Shown here piece after piece: positions 35,132 through 46,884 of a DNA stretch of 64,000 nt. The notes under the pieces were generated by a model, which saw only the letters and a program-made list of their open reading frames with translations, did not search any database and was not told the origin of the DNA. Source of the DNA: Clostridium sp. 'White wine YQ' (lineage in GTDB: Bacteria > Bacillota > Clostridia > Clostridiales > Clostridiaceae); the NCBI RefSeq assembly GCF_028728205.1, contig NZ_JAQYUU010000009.1, positions 124,001 to 188,000 of the forward strand, written 5' to 3'. The position numbers were made by a program, and so were the translations under genes. Each line of letters opens with the position of its first letter. Positions within the stretch are counted from its first letter, which is position 1.

Positions 35132-35812
35132 TTGCCAAAACGTGTATACCTTGTAGAGGATGAAAAGAGTTTAAATATTTTATTAGAAAAATATCTTCAA
35201 AGAGAGGGTTACGATGTAACCACCTTTTCAGATGGCCTTTCTGCCTTAGAAAGAATATCTGATGAACCGGATCTTTGGATACTAGATATAATGCTTCCTG
35301 GTGTTGATGGCTATTCAATAATAAAAGCTGTGAAAGAGAATAACAAAAATACACCTGTTATCTTTATGTCAGCTAGAAATGAAGAACTAGATAGAGTTGT
35401 AGGCTTAGAATTAGGAAGTGATGACTATTTATCAAAACCTTTTTTACCTAGAGAACTTATTATTAGAACAAATAAGCTTATGGAAAGACTTTATGGTAAT
35501 GAAGAAGAAGATACGGATAATGAAACGATTAGCATAGGTGAATATAGGATTAGTAACAAACAAAGAACAGTATTTTTAGGAGACACAGAAATCCAATTGA
35601 CTAAGATGGAGTTTGAATTATTAAATTATTTAGCTGAAAATAAAAATAATGTAATATCTAGGGAACAGATTCTAACAAGAGTTTGGGGAGAAGATTATTT
35701 TGGTTCAGATAGAGTAGTAGATGATACAATTAGAAGACTTCGCAAAAAGGTAGATAAGTTGAATATTGAAACTTTATATGGCTACGGATATAAGTTGGTA
35801 CATAAATCATGA
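35132..35812 (+). CDS. OmpR-family response regulator
   Basis: The product has 226 residues from TTG 35132; GAGGTGA at 35120-35126 sets this start, whereas the upstream in-frame GTG lies within it. The receiver domain (about 1-118) has the acidic pair in YLVEDEKS, the phospho-Asp in LWILDIMLPG, Ser/Thr in FMSAR and Lys in LSKPF. A winged-helix DNA-binding domain (about 130-226) follows. The stop overlaps the kinase start by four bases (ATGA), so the pair is translationally coupled. The signal and target genes are not evident. Confidence 0.95.
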   Translation: MPKRVYLVEDEKSLNILLEKYLQREGYDVTTFSDGLSALERISDEPDLWILDIMLPGVDGYSIIKAVKENNKNTPVIFMSARNEELDRVVGLELGSDDYLSKPFLPRELIIRTNKLMERLYGNEEEDTDNETISIGEYRISNKQRTVFLGDTEIQLTKMEFELLNYLAENKNNVISREQILTRVWGEDYFGSDRVVDDTIRRLRKKVDKLNIETLYGYGYKLVHKS

Positions 35813-37197
35813 AGTTTTTTAAGTTTAAGTCATTAACAATGAGAATCTGGACTACTTTTACTCTTATAATCCTTATAATAATATGTAGCATTTCTTTCTT
35901 GTACTTGGTTGCAGTCAGAAGCTACAATGATAATGCAAAGATTCAAGATTTAAAAGTTGTACATGATATGGTATTAAAAGGAGACAACTTCAATGCACCT
36001 AATAGGTTTGATGAATTTAAAAATCTTAAAGGCAGTGAGAATTTCATTGTAAAAAAGGGAAGTAATAATACTACTGAAGTAAAGAATATTGTTAAGGCAA
36101 AGGATGGCAATCCACCACCAGGGGGAGACAATGGCCATTTGCCACCCAATATAAATGGAGCGGAGCTTAAAGAGTGGATGGCGAGCTATATAAATGGGGA
36201 TAACATTTATGAGGAGGTACATAAAGCGTCTTATGGGAATATGAAGTTTATATTCATCATAAGTTCCATGGAATCTCAAGATGGCAGTAAAGCATATTTA
36301 ATTACTTTTATTCCTAACACACAAGACAACACCATCTTATATACAGTAATTATAATTGGACTAGTATTTATAGCAATAGGATTCTTAACGGCTAAGTTGG
36401 TTGCAAATTATATATCAAAACCTCTTAAAGAACTTGAGGATCATACAGTAAGAATTGCACATAAAGACTGGAAAGAACCAATTAAAATTAAAAATGAAGA
36501 TGAGATAGGAAGATTAGCTGAAGCTATGAATAGAATGCAAAAAGAACTAAAGATAGCTGATCAAGAGGAAAAGATGTTTCTTCAAAGTATCTCACATGAT
36601 TTAAAAACACCGGTAATGGTAATTATGAGTCATGCAGAGGCCATAATTGATGGAGTATATATAGATTCTGTTGAAAAAACAGCGGAGATAATAAAAGAAG
36701 AAGCAATAAGTTTAGAGAAGAAGATAAAACAATTATTATATCTAAATACTCTAGATTATGTTTTAGGAAATGGCAATGAAGATTCTGAGTTTAATTTAAA
36801 TGAATTGCTTATACATATTATAAGTAGATTAGAAGTTGTTAATAGTAAAATAGAGTGGGATTTAGATTTAGACAAAATCAGCATAAACGGAAATAAAGAT
36901 AAAATAAAAGTTGCAATTGAGAACATATTAGAAAACGGACTTAGATATGCAGAAAGTACAATTAAAGTTAAGCTAAAAAATGAAGATGAATCAGCAATAC
37001 TTGAGATATATAATGATGGACCTGACATACCAGAAAAAAGTATAAATCATATATTTGAAAATTTATATAAAGATAAGACTGGTAATTTTGGACTAGGATT
37101 AGCAATAACTAAAAAGATTATTGATTTCTATAATGGTGAAATCAAAGCGGTAAATAGAGAAAATGGAGTTAGTTTTATAATTAAATATCCTATATAA
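35809..37197 (+). CDS. Sensor histidine kinase
   Basis: This 462-residue membrane kinase has TM1 at about 13-33, an extracytoplasmic sensor region to about 178 with a Pro/Gly/Asn-rich stretch (NPPPGGDNGHLPPN), TM2 at about 180-200, HAMP, a HisKA domain with phospho-His in SISHDLKTPV, and a HATPase domain with N (IENILENGLRYA), G1 (YNDGPDI) and G2 (GNFGLGLAI) boxes. It pairs with the response regulator. The sensor sequence does not identify a ligand. Confidence 0.95.
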   Translation: MKFFKFKSLTMRIWTTFTLIILIIICSISFLYLVAVRSYNDNAKIQDLKVVHDMVLKGDNFNAPNRFDEFKNLKGSENFIVKKGSNNTTEVKNIVKAKDGNPPPGGDNGHLPPNINGAELKEWMASYINGDNIYEEVHKASYGNMKFIFIISSMESQDGSKAYLITFIPNTQDNTILYTVIIIGLVFIAIGFLTAKLVANYISKPLKELEDHTVRIAHKDWKEPIKIKNEDEIGRLAEAMNRMQKELKIADQEEKMFLQSISHDLKTPVMVIMSHAEAIIDGVYIDSVEKTAEIIKEEAISLEKKIKQLLYLNTLDYVLGNGNEDSEFNLNELLIHIISRLEVVNSKIEWDLDLDKISINGNKDKIKVAIENILENGLRYAESTIKVKLKNEDESAILEIYNDGPDIPEKSINHIFENLYKDKTGNFGLGLAITKKIIDFYNGEIKAVNRENGVSFIIKYPI

Positions 37198-37225
37198 AGA
37201 ATGGCTATAAGCCATTCTTTATTTT
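37196..37225. terminator. Terminator of the two-component operon
   Basis: AAAGAATGGCT pairs with AGCCATTCTTT around ATA, then TATTTTTA. It overlaps the kinase stop codon and may also serve the convergent DUF2164 gene. Confidence 0.88.
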
Positions 37226-37238
37226 TAATATATATGTG

Positions 37239-37478
37239 CTAATATTTCTGAATTGATAATAAATCATCTATACTTTTATTCATGTATTTATAAGAATCGT
37301 AAACACCTTGATTATAGAATTCAGGTGCTAATTCTTCTATAACAAACTTCAAAATCATACCTGAAGCAAGGTCTCCAAGTTCTTCTTCTCTCTCATTTAG
37401 GAAATAATTTTTTATAGCAGAAATCATTTCTTCTCTTTTTTCTTTGGACAATTTAATTGCATTATTATCATTATTCAT
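37239..37478 (-). CDS. DUF2164 family protein
   Basis: This 79-residue cytoplasmic protein has LSKEKREEMISAIKNYFL, an acidic EEELGDLASGMILKF stretch and a YNQGVYDSYKY segment, the typical pattern of DUF2164. GGAGG lies before the ATG. It stands alone between two plus-strand genes. The family has no known function. Confidence 0.85.
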   Translation of the reverse strand: MNNDNNAIKLSKEKREEMISAIKNYFLNEREEELGDLASGMILKFVIEELAPEFYNQGVYDSYKYMNKSIDDLLSIQKY

Positions 37479-37654
37479 ACGAAACCTCCATTTAACTAAG
37501 TATGGTATATAATTTCACTAGGAATTTATAAAATCCTTCCTAATGAGATAATTATTTTTTGTTAATATATTGCTATAATTGTATTAGGATAGAAGAATGA
37601 ATATAATTATATATAAGTATATACATTTATTGTTTGAGTAGGGGGAGAATCTAA

Positions 37655-38668
37655 GTGAAGGTTTTATTTATTGGTGGCACCGGAAATATAAGTGGAGAAA
37701 TATCAAAGCTAGTAATAGAAAAAGGGTGGGAATTATATCTTCTAAACCGCGGAAACAGATTAGATAAAATTCCTGAAGGGGCTAAGGCTATAATAGCTGA
37801 TATAAATAATGAAGAAGATGTTTCAGCTCTTATTAAAGATATGGATTTTGATGTTGTAGCTGACTTTATTGCATTTAAACCAGAACAAATTGAAAGAGAT
37901 ATAAGATTATTTTCTAAGAAAACAAGACAATTTATCTTTATAAGTACAGCGTCTGTTTATCAAAAGCCTTCAACATATCATATTATTACTGAAAGTACTC
38001 CGCTATATAATCCATATTGGCAGTATTCTAGAGATAAGATTAAGTGCGAAGAACTATTGATGGAGGATTTTAGGCGAAATAAGTTTCCAGTTACTATAGT
38101 AAGACCAAGTCATACTTATGGAATTGAAAAAATTCCGCTAGCAGTTAAGAGTGGCAAAGGTGCTTGGTCAGTTATTAACAGAATTATTAATGGTAAGCCA
38201 GTTATAATTCATGGAGATGGAACATCATTTTGGACATTAACACATAATACAGATTTTGCAAAAGCATTTATAGGTTTAATGGGAAATCGTTCTGCTATAG
38301 GTGAAGCAGTGCATATTACTTCTGATGAAGCTATAACTTGGAATGAAGTTTATAATTGTATTGGAGATATACTTAATGCAGAAGTAAAAAAGGTACATGT
38401 AGCAAGTGACCTTTTGGTAGCTTTAAAGCCAGAACTAGAAGGAGATTTATTAGGGGATAAGGCTAATAGTTTAATTTTTGATAATAGTAAAATTAAGAGA
38501 TTAGTACCTGATTTCGTAGCAACTACTAGGTTCTACGAGGGTGTGAAGCTTAGCATAGAATATTTGTTAGCTAATCCCGAGTTACAAGTTGAAGATGAAG
38601 AGTTTGATAACTTTTGTGATAAGGTAATTGAACTTCAAGAAAAAATTATAAGTTCATATAAGAATTAA
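37655..38668 (+). CDS. NAD-dependent epimerase/dehydratase (extended SDR)
   Basis: This 337-residue protein has an N-terminal NAD-binding GGTGNISG motif, Asp at the end of the second strand region, and a YxxxK-type active site in YSRDK, with upstream Ser/Thr in FISTASVY. The IVRPSHTYG segment and a C-terminal substrate domain are typical of UDP-sugar epimerases and plant CSP41-like or isoflavone-type SDRs. Start GTG 37655 follows AGGGGGAG. It is monocistronic, so the sugar substrate is not indicated by neighbours. Confidence 0.87.
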   Translation: MKVLFIGGTGNISGEISKLVIEKGWELYLLNRGNRLDKIPEGAKAIIADINNEEDVSALIKDMDFDVVADFIAFKPEQIERDIRLFSKKTRQFIFISTASVYQKPSTYHIITESTPLYNPYWQYSRDKIKCEELLMEDFRRNKFPVTIVRPSHTYGIEKIPLAVKSGKGAWSVINRIINGKPVIIHGDGTSFWTLTHNTDFAKAFIGLMGNRSAIGEAVHITSDEAITWNEVYNCIGDILNAEVKKVHVASDLLVALKPELEGDLLGDKANSLIFDNSKIKRLVPDFVATTRFYEGVKLSIEYLLANPELQVEDEEFDNFCDKVIELQEKIISSYKN

Positions 38669-38674
38669 TAATCT

Positions 38675-38718
38675 ACAAAGAGCAGAGTCTTTATATAGAC
38701 CTCTGCTCTTTGTGTTTT
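38675..38718 (+). terminator. Terminator of the epimerase gene
   Basis: ACAAAGAGCAGAG pairs with CTCTGCTCTTTGT, followed by GTTTT. Confidence 0.88.
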
Positions 38719-38810
38719 ATCACATGAATTTCACATAATTATTTGATATTACGACTACATTTCCTATTTATAATTTAAACAAAGAAACTAGTAAAAAGGG
38801 AGTGCGCAAA

Positions 38811-39791
38811 ATGTCTCAAGGTATTATTCACTCAGTTATTGTACCTCTATATAATGAGGAATTAGTTATTGATGAGAGTTACAGAAGATTAAAAGCAGTT
38901 ATGGATTCAACAAATGAAAAGTATGAAATTATATTTATAAATGATGGCAGTAAAGATAGAACTAAGTTAATAGCAGATGTAATTTGTAAAAAAGATAAAA
39001 ACATAAAATTAATTAATTTTTCTAGAAACTTTGGACATCAAGCAGCCATAACAGCTGGGATGGATATAGCATTAGGAGATGCAATTATAGTTATAGATGC
39101 GGACCTTCAAGATCCACCAGAAGTAATGCTTAAGATGATTGAAAAGTGGAGAGAAGGATATGAGGTTGTTTATGGAAAAAGGGCAAAAAGAGAAGGAGAA
39201 ACATTTTTTAAGAAGTTCAGTGCGAAAATGTTTTATAGAATCTTAAAAAGCATGTCCAGTGTTGATATTCCAGTAGATACAGGAGATTTTAGACTGATAG
39301 ATAGAAAGGTTTGTGATTCCTTAAAATCACTTCCAGAAAAGAATAGGTATGTAAGAGGTCTTGTAAGTTGGGTAGGATACAAGCAAACTTTTGTAGAGTT
39401 CGTAAGACAGGAAAGATTTGCAGGAGAAACAAAATATCCACTAAAGAAGATGATAAAGCTTGCAGTAGACGGAATTACTTCCTTATCATATAAACCCTTA
39501 GCTTTAGCCGGATATCTTGGGGGAATAACCTTAACCCTTGGTGGAATTTCACTGATTATAAACATTGTGAAAGCAATAGTAGATAATTTATCCATGATAA
39601 ATATAGAAACAATGTTTTCCATGAACTTAATAATGTTTGGACTAATTTTTTGTATCTTAGGTATGATGGGACAATATATAGGAAGAATTTTTGACGAAAG
39701 CAAAGGAAGACCTATATATATAGTAGAAAGCATCACATCATATAGAGAAGAACAAGAAAATAATGAATTGAGAAAGATAAGCAATCAATAA
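38811..39791 (+). CDS. GT2 family glycosyltransferase (polyprenyl-phosphate type)
   Basis: The product has 326 residues from ATG 38811, with AAAAGGGAG upstream; an in-frame GTG at 38802 is in the ribosome-site region. The GT-A catalytic part (about 1-225) has VPLYNEE, FINDGSKDRT and DADLQDPPE, the DPM1/GtrB pattern. Two C-terminal membrane segments (about 230-255 and 265-290) fit an undecaprenyl-phosphate sugar synthase. The GT39 gene follows 23 bases later: this enzyme would load a sugar on the lipid carrier and the GT39 protein would transfer it outside. This resembles the B. subtilis YkcC/YkcB pair. Confidence 0.93.
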   Translation: MSQGIIHSVIVPLYNEELVIDESYRRLKAVMDSTNEKYEIIFINDGSKDRTKLIADVICKKDKNIKLINFSRNFGHQAAITAGMDIALGDAIIVIDADLQDPPEVMLKMIEKWREGYEVVYGKRAKREGETFFKKFSAKMFYRILKSMSSVDIPVDTGDFRLIDRKVCDSLKSLPEKNRYVRGLVSWVGYKQTFVEFVRQERFAGETKYPLKKMIKLAVDGITSLSYKPLALAGYLGGITLTLGGISLIINIVKAIVDNLSMINIETMFSMNLIMFGLIFCILGMMGQYIGRIFDESKGRPIYIVESITSYREEQENNELRKISNQ

Positions 39792-39814
39792 TAGGAAATA
39801 TATTTGGAGGGAAA

Positions 39815-42043
39815 ATGATGAAAAAATTAAAGCTGACCAAAGAAAATATAGCACTAACGATTATTTTAATTATCTCAGCAGTACTTAATTTTACAAATTT
39901 AAATATAGAAGGATATGCTAATGAATATTACGCAGCTGGCGTTAAAAGTATGACAATGAGCCTTAAAAACTTCTTTTTTGTATCATTTGATCCAGCGGGT
40001 TTTGTAAGTATTGATAAACCACCATTAGGATTTATGATTCAAGCTATATCAGCTAAAATATTTGGATTTAGTGGATTTAGTATACTATTACCAGAAGCCT
40101 TAGCTGGAGTTATATCAGTCGGATTAATATATCACATAGTTAAGAGGTCTTTTGGAAGTATAGCAGGTTTAATTTCAGCACTATGTCTTGCAGTTACACC
40201 TATATTTGTAGCAGACAGTAGAAATAATACAATAGATAATTTATTAATAGTAGCATTATTATTAGCGTGCTTAGCCCTTTCAAAAGCTGCAGAAAAAGGA
40301 AAACTAAAATACTTAATTTTAAGCTTAGTTTTTGTGGGTATAGGGTTTAACATAAAAATGCTTCAAGCATATATGATAGTTCCTGCACTATATATAACAT
40401 ATTTATTATCATCTGCAGCATCTATTAAGAAAAGAATTGCACATCTTGCATTAGGAACAGTGGTATTACTGATAACATCTCTATCTTGGGCCTTTATAGT
40501 AGGATTAGTTCCAGCTTCAGATAGACCTTTTGTAGGAAGCAGTACTAATAATACAGTTATGGAACTTATAGTAGGACATAATGGATTAGAGAGGCTTGGA
40601 CTTAGCAGCTCATCAAACAGAGGTGGCGGAAACTTTGGTGGGGGAATGGGTCAAGGAAATAGACAAGGAACAGATGGAAACACAAGTAATGTAGATGGTC
40701 AAAATACTAATAATGGACAGCCTTCACAAGGAGCACCAGATGCAAATTCAGGTGCAACACAAGCACAAAATAATGCTCAAGGAAACTCTCAGGATGGAGG
40801 TAATGCACCTTCGGGAGCACCATCAGGAATACAAGGAAATCCTCCATCAGGAGGAATGGGACCAGGAGGTAACTTTGGTGGGAGAATGGGACAAAATGCA
40901 AATGGACAAACAGGAAATATGGGAGGCTCTGAAGGAGCAGGGATAACAAGATTATTTTCAAATAATAGTTTATCAGATCAAATAATTTGGTTATTACCAC
41001 TTGCGGTAATAGGATTTATAGCAGCAGCGATTAAAGAGAAATTAAGATTATCACTAAAGAATGAAAAGCAGATAGGAATCGTATTATGGGCAGCTTGGTT
41101 AGTACCAGTATTTACGTATTTCAGCTTTACAACTGGGTTATTTCACCCATACTATTTAACAATGTTAGCACCACCAATTGCGGCATTAGTAGGAATAGGA
41201 ATAACTTCAATGTGGGAGCTATATAAACAAGGTGGATGGAAATCATGGTTATTACCAGCATCGTTTATTATAAATGCAGGAGTTCAATTATTAATCTTGT
41301 CTTATTACTATAACTCATCAAGTATACCTAAGTTTATAATGATAGCAATAACTATACTAAGCATAGCCTCTTCAATTGCACTAGGAATATTTAACTTAAT
41401 AAAGAAGAAAAAAGATGATATTGATGATAAAACATCTAAGATAACAAAAGGTTTAATAACAACAGCATTAGTTGGACTTCTAATTGCACCTGCAATCTGG
41501 TCAGGAACAACTATGTTTTATAAGATGGCAGGAACATTCCCATCTGCAGGATTAAGTTTAATGACAGGCAGTGGTGGAATGGATGGAAGAGGTATGGGAG
41601 GCAGTTTTGGATCAAGTTCAGGAACTGATAGCAGTACACAAAAACTTGTAAATTATTTAAAAGCTAATACAACAACCGAGAAATATTTGGTAGCAGTGCA
41701 ATCCTCTAATGGAACAGCAGCAAGCATAATAATTCAAACTGGTGGTTCAGTAATGACACTAGGAGGATTTAGCGGATCAGATAAAATTCTAACACTAGAT
41801 GAATTTAAGAATTTAGTAAGTGAAGGACAAATAAGATATGTACTAACTGGCGGCCAAGGCGGCGGTGGAAATAATGAAATTATGAATTGGGTAAAAGAAA
41901 ATGGTACATTAGTTCCACAAAGTGAATGGAGCAACTCACAATCACAAAATAGTGAAACTGGTACTTCAAATACAGATGATGGAAATGTAAAGAATAGTAG
42001 AAATGGGATGTCAAATGAATTATATGATTTAAAGGCTAAGTAG
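39815..42043 (+). CDS. GT39-type membrane glycosyltransferase with Gly/Asn-rich insert
   Basis: This 742-residue protein has about 11 or 12 membrane segments. The first outer loop has the family pattern (NEYYAAGVKSM, then FDPAGFVSIDKPPLGF), similar to PMT/ArnT enzymes that use a polyprenyl-phosphate sugar. It probably uses the lipid-sugar made by the upstream GT2. Residues about 265-375 are a low-complexity Gly/Asn/Gln/Ser-rich stretch, followed by more hydrophobic segments, and another Gly-rich patch is near 585-605 before the outer C-terminal domain. The acceptor is unknown. A hairpin spans the stop codon. Confidence 0.92.
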   Translation: MMKKLKLTKENIALTIILIISAVLNFTNLNIEGYANEYYAAGVKSMTMSLKNFFFVSFDPAGFVSIDKPPLGFMIQAISAKIFGFSGFSILLPEALAGVISVGLIYHIVKRSFGSIAGLISALCLAVTPIFVADSRNNTIDNLLIVALLLACLALSKAAEKGKLKYLILSLVFVGIGFNIKMLQAYMIVPALYITYLLSSAASIKKRIAHLALGTVVLLITSLSWAFIVGLVPASDRPFVGSSTNNTVMELIVGHNGLERLGLSSSSNRGGGNFGGGMGQGNRQGTDGNTSNVDGQNTNNGQPSQGAPDANSGATQAQNNAQGNSQDGGNAPSGAPSGIQGNPPSGGMGPGGNFGGRMGQNANGQTGNMGGSEGAGITRLFSNNSLSDQIIWLLPLAVIGFIAAAIKEKLRLSLKNEKQIGIVLWAAWLVPVFTYFSFTTGLFHPYYLTMLAPPIAALVGIGITSMWELYKQGGWKSWLLPASFIINAGVQLLILSYYYNSSSIPKFIMIAITILSIASSIALGIFNLIKKKKDDIDDKTSKITKGLITTALVGLLIAPAIWSGTTMFYKMAGTFPSAGLSLMTGSGGMDGRGMGGSFGSSSGTDSSTQKLVNYLKANTTTEKYLVAVQSSNGTAASIIIQTGGSVMTLGGFSGSDKILTLDEFKNLVSEGQIRYVLTGGQGGGGNNEIMNWVKENGTLVPQSEWSNSQSQNSETGTSNTDDGNVKNSRNGMSNELYDLKAK

Positions 42044-42059
42044 GCTTTAAATCATATAA
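42020..42059 (+). terminator. Hairpin across the GT39 stop codon
   Basis: TTATATGATTTAAAG pairs perfectly with CTTTAAATCATATAA (15 bp). There is no T-run right after it, so termination may be partial, leaving read-through into the chemoreceptor gene. Confidence 0.5.
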
Positions 42060-42105
42060 TAAATGAAAAATATTTTAACTTAAGCTTATGGGACGGGGGA
42101 ACAAA

Positions 42106-43842
42106 ATGATAAAATTTAGAGATATAAAACTGACAAAAAAAATAATGGCACTTTCAATTAGTTTTCTTATTTTCATTGTAATTATAGGCGGAACAGCAAT
42201 AGTTCAAATTTCAGATGTAAATTCTAAAATTAATGAACTAAACAATACAAGAATGGTACCTATTATAGAATTAGAAAATATAAAAACTGATGTTGAAGAA
42301 GTGAGAACTGTTGGGAATTCGTATATGGATGCCACAGATGATGATACTAAAAAGTCGGCATTAGATACCATAACCACTGTTATGAAAGAAATTGATACAG
42401 CTTTAGAAAAATATAAAGATGATAGTAATTTTAAAGCAGTTATGGAAAACTATAATAATTATGCTGCAGCAAAGGATGCTTTTTTATTAGCAGCAAATGA
42501 GAGAAATCAGCAAAGAAACAACGAAACACAAGGACAAATGAACGGAGCAACTCAAGGGCCACCAACAGATATGGTTAACTTTGATAAGACTAAAGTTGCT
42601 TTAGTCGTGTCACTTAATGAAATAATTAATAATCATGTAAAAGAGGCTCAAAATACATATGATAGTAGTAAGTTACTTTATAATAGAACTCTAGTGCTAT
42701 TAGGAGGATTACTTATAGTTTGTGCAGCAATAACTGTTATTTTGTCAGTTGTAATAGCAAGATCAATTATTACCCCCGTGAAAAGAGTTACTACAAAGCT
42801 TAAAGAAATATCTGAGAATGGCGGAGATTTAACTCAAAGAATAGATTATAAGAGTAAAGATGAGATAGGTGAACTAAGTCAAAGTTTTGATTTGTTTATG
42901 GATAAGCTTCAATCAATAATTAAAGAAGTATCAGTTTCAGCTAAAACAATATCGTCCTCAAGTGAAGAGTTAAACAAATCTACTACAGCAAGTACAACTT
43001 CTTTAGAAGATATTTCAAATACAGTTTTAGGAATGGCTTCAGCTACAGCAGATGCAGCAGCAGCTTCTGAAGAAACAATGGCAAGTCTTAATGAAGCATC
43101 TGCATTTTCAGAAAATACAGCAAACGCAAGCAAGAATACTTCAGCAAAGAGTAAGAAGGCTAGAAAAGAAGCAGAAGATGGTGCAAGTAAGATATCTGAA
43201 ATAGTTGAATCTATAAAAGATATAGCCAATTCTTCAAAAGATGTATCTTATATGATTAATGATTTAGATCACTCATCAAAGAAGATTGGAGACATAATAG
43301 AAATCATAAGTTCTATTTCAGAGCAAACAAATTTATTAGCACTAAATGCAGCAATAGAAGCAGCAAGAGCAGGAGAAGCAGGTAGAGGCTTTAATGTGGT
43401 AGCAGATGAAATAAGAAAATTAGCTGACGAAAGTAACAATGCAGCGAGACAAATATCGGAATTAATAAAAGAAAATCAATTAAAGGCAGCATCAGCAGTT
43501 GAATCTGTAGGTGAAGTTGAGAGAAAAGTATCAGATGGAGTTGAAAAAGCATCTGAAGTTGGAATAAGTATACAAAACATAATTGAAAACATTCAAGATA
43601 TGACTATAGAAGTAGAACATATTGATGAAGCAAATGAGCAGCAAGCTGAGAGTACTAAAGAAATTGAAAAAGCAATAGGAAGTATATCGTTAACCTCCAA
43701 TGACTTAGCACAGGGAACAGAAAATATAAGTGCAAGCATACAAGAGCAATTAAGTACAATGAATGAAATAGAAAGAACAACTTCCAATCTTTCTGATATG
43801 GCAAAAAAATTAACTAATATAACTTCAGAGTTTACTGTATAA
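42106..43842 (+). CDS. Methyl-accepting chemotaxis protein
   Basis: The product has 578 residues from ATG 42106; GGGGGA just upstream decides the start. TM1 is at about 13-33, a four-helix-bundle type outer sensor domain (about 35-205) includes a short Gln/Gly/Pro-rich insert ([14 protein letters not shown]), TM2 is at about 206-228, then HAMP and a long cytoplasmic signalling coiled coil with the tip [20 protein letters not shown]. The C-terminus lacks a CheR-tethering pentapeptide. It relays a chemical or surface cue to CheA. The gene follows the GT pair, perhaps partly in the same transcript. Confidence 0.96.
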   Translation: MIKFRDIKLTKKIMALSISFLIFIVIIGGTAIVQISDVNSKINELNNTRMVPIIELENIKTDVEEVRTVGNSYMDATDDDTKKSALDTITTVMKEIDTALEKYKDDSNFKAVMENYNNYAAAKDAFLLAANERNQQRNNETQGQMNGATQGPPTDMVNFDKTKVALVVSLNEIINNHVKEAQNTYDSSKLLYNRTLVLLGGLLIVCAAITVILSVVIARSIITPVKRVTTKLKEISENGGDLTQRIDYKSKDEIGELSQSFDLFMDKLQSIIKEVSVSAKTISSSSEELNKSTTASTTSLEDISNTVLGMASATADAAAASEETMASLNEASAFSENTANASKNTSAKSKKARKEAEDGASKISEIVESIKDIANSSKDVSYMINDLDHSSKKIGDIIEIISSISEQTNLLALNAAIEAARAGEAGRGFNVVADEIRKLADESNNAARQISELIKENQLKAASAVESVGEVERKVSDGVEKASEVGISIQNIIENIQDMTIEVEHIDEANEQQAESTKEIEKAIGSISLTSNDLAQGTENISASIQEQLSTMNEIERTTSNLSDMAKKLTNITSEFTV

Positions 43843-43854
43843 GATTTTTTATGT

Positions 43855-43887
43855 AACCTAGCATTAATTTAATGTTAGGTTATTTTC
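43855..43887 (+). terminator. Terminator of the chemoreceptor gene
   Basis: AACCTAGCATTAA pairs with TTAATGTTAGGTT (one mismatch), followed by ATTTTC. Confidence 0.75.
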
Positions 43888-43953
43888 ATATTTTGAAAAT
43901 TAATGTAGATGTTAAATGGTATATTCTAAGTAAATGATTACATAAGAGTTTAA

Positions 43954-45402
<1,449 letters not shown>

Positions 45403-45426
45403 AAAGTTAAATTTAATAAAATAAAA

Positions 45427-45470
45427 AAAGGTGATTCTTGAAGTAATATTTTCAAGAATCACCTTTATTA
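45427..45470 (+). terminator. Terminator of the bglA gene
   Basis: A perfect 16-bp stem (AAAGGTGATTCTTGAA pairing with TTCAAGAATCACCTTT) is followed by ATTAATTT. Confidence 0.88.
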
Positions 45471-45558
45471 ATTTGAGGAATTAAAACTAATATAATATAA
45501 TGTAATAGAGAATTATGAGCCATCAATTTTTTAAAGTCTCAGATAGAGGAGATGAAAT

Positions 45559-46371
45559 ATGGAAGAGGTTATTTATCGTTTATTATTTTTTGTGAATTCT
45601 AGCAGGGAAAAAGATGTTTACTACACAATAGCATGGACAATGCTTGAAAATATAAACCAGGTACCTAAATTCAATATAAATCAATTAGCGGACATGTGTT
45701 ATACATCTCCAGCTACCATTAGTAGGTTTATTAAAAAATTAGATTATGAAAGCTTTGGAGATTTTAAAAACAGACTAGAACATACTATTAGATATTACAA
45801 TGACCAGTTATCTTTTAACTTGAAATTAATTGATAATAAGAGCATTAAGCCAAGTACAATAGAAAATGAATTTTATGACTTATTAATTGATAACTTAGAA
45901 CAAAGCCGCAAGAATATTAATATGAGGAGTTTAGATAAACTCTTGGAACTTATTTATACTCATAATAAAATTGCTTTTTTCGGAATGCAGTTTTCTCAGT
46001 ACATAGCAATGGAAATACAGGCCAAATTTATAGCATTAGGTAAGCTAGCCACTGCTTTTGTGGATTTTCAAGAGCAGCTTAAACACATTGAAGAATTAGA
46101 TGAAAATTCTCTAGTTATAATGCTGTCTGTAGCAGGAAGAGTAGCCAAAACAGATATAATTAGAAAAATCAAAAGAAAGAGAGCTAAACTAGCCGTTATA
46201 ACGCAGGATCCTGACATAGAACGTTTTAAAGAAGCTGATTTAGTCATTAATTTTGGAAATCCAGACATTAAAAGTGTGGAATCAATAGTCTTAGGTAGAT
46301 ATACCTTATTAAGTATTATGGATATTTTATATTACAGATATGGACAATTATATAATCATAGAAATAGTTAA
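45559..46371 (+). CDS. RpiR/MurR-family transcriptional regulator
   Basis: The 270-residue protein has an N-terminal helix-turn-helix (about 35-60: LADMCYTSPATISRFIKKL) and a C-terminal SIS sugar-phosphate-binding domain (about 105-250). RpiR proteins sense phosphosugars and repress or activate catabolic genes. It stands right after the phospho-beta-glucosidase gene but behind its terminator, with its own AGAGGAG ribosome site. Control of that gene is a reasonable guess, not shown. Confidence 0.92.
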   Translation: MEEVIYRLLFFVNSSREKDVYYTIAWTMLENINQVPKFNINQLADMCYTSPATISRFIKKLDYESFGDFKNRLEHTIRYYNDQLSFNLKLIDNKSIKPSTIENEFYDLLIDNLEQSRKNINMRSLDKLLELIYTHNKIAFFGMQFSQYIAMEIQAKFIALGKLATAFVDFQEQLKHIEELDENSLVIMLSVAGRVAKTDIIRKIKRKRAKLAVITQDPDIERFKEADLVINFGNPDIKSVESIVLGRYTLLSIMDILYYRYGQLYNHRNS

Positions 46372-46373
46372 AG

Positions 46374-46406
46374 TGAGGATTTTCTATCTTGAAAATCCTC
46401 ATTTTA
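46374..46406. terminator. Terminator between rpiR and marR genes
   Basis: TGAGGATTTTC pairs with GAAAATCCTCA, followed by TTTTAGTTTT; the genes are convergent. Confidence 0.85.
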
Positions 46407-46412
46407 GTTTTG

Positions 46413-46844
46413 TTATTCTAAATATCTAATTGCATTATCAGACATTTTCTTTAATAATTTTAAGGCTAGAAGTTTTTCTCCCTCTGTAAAATCAAAGGAT
46501 AGAAATGAACTGGACTCATTAAGAACCCTAGTAATTATTGGTTTTATATCAAGTGCTTTTTGGGTAACATAAAGCTTATAGGCCCTACGATCTGTTTCAT
46601 CAACTTCTCGTCTAACATAGCCAGCTTCTTCAAGTTTTTTTATAGCCTTTGCGGTTGTTCCCTTATCTATTGCTAGGAGATCAGAAAGCTTATCTTGGCT
46701 TATTCCATCATTACAATATAAATTTAAGATGAATATGTATTGACCGCTGCCTATATTATATTCTTTTAAGTTCTTGCTAATATAATTTTGATTATACCTA
46801 TTTAATATAGATATCCATTTACCTAAGGATTCACTACTCTCCAA
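46413..46844 (-). CDS. MarR-family repressor
   Basis: The 143-residue winged-helix protein has a recognition region around LLAIDKGTTAKAIKKLEEAGYVRR and the wing DETDRRAYKLYVT, classic MarR features. Translation starts at TTG 46844 behind AGGAGG. It is divergent from a MATE efflux gene. Two matching inverted repeats (AGTTGC-N4-GCAACT) lie between the genes, so it very likely represses the pump and itself until a drug-like ligand binds. Confidence 0.93.
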   Translation of the reverse strand: MESSESLGKWISILNRYNQNYISKNLKEYNIGSGQYIFILNLYCNDGISQDKLSDLLAIDKGTTAKAIKKLEEAGYVRREVDETDRRAYKLYVTQKALDIKPIITRVLNESSSFLSFDFTEGEKLLALKLLKKMSDNAIRYLE

Positions 46845-46884
46845 AGCTATTTCCTCCTATAGCATAATTTATATTTCAATATAT

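Noticed and set aside
40695..41000. Open frames on both strands inside the GT39 low-complexity region
   Set aside because: They arise from biased Gly/Asn/Gln codons of the true gene and have no start signals.
42106..43842. Large antisense frames under the chemoreceptor
   Set aside because: Low-complexity reverse complement of coiled-coil codons; no ribosome site or homology.
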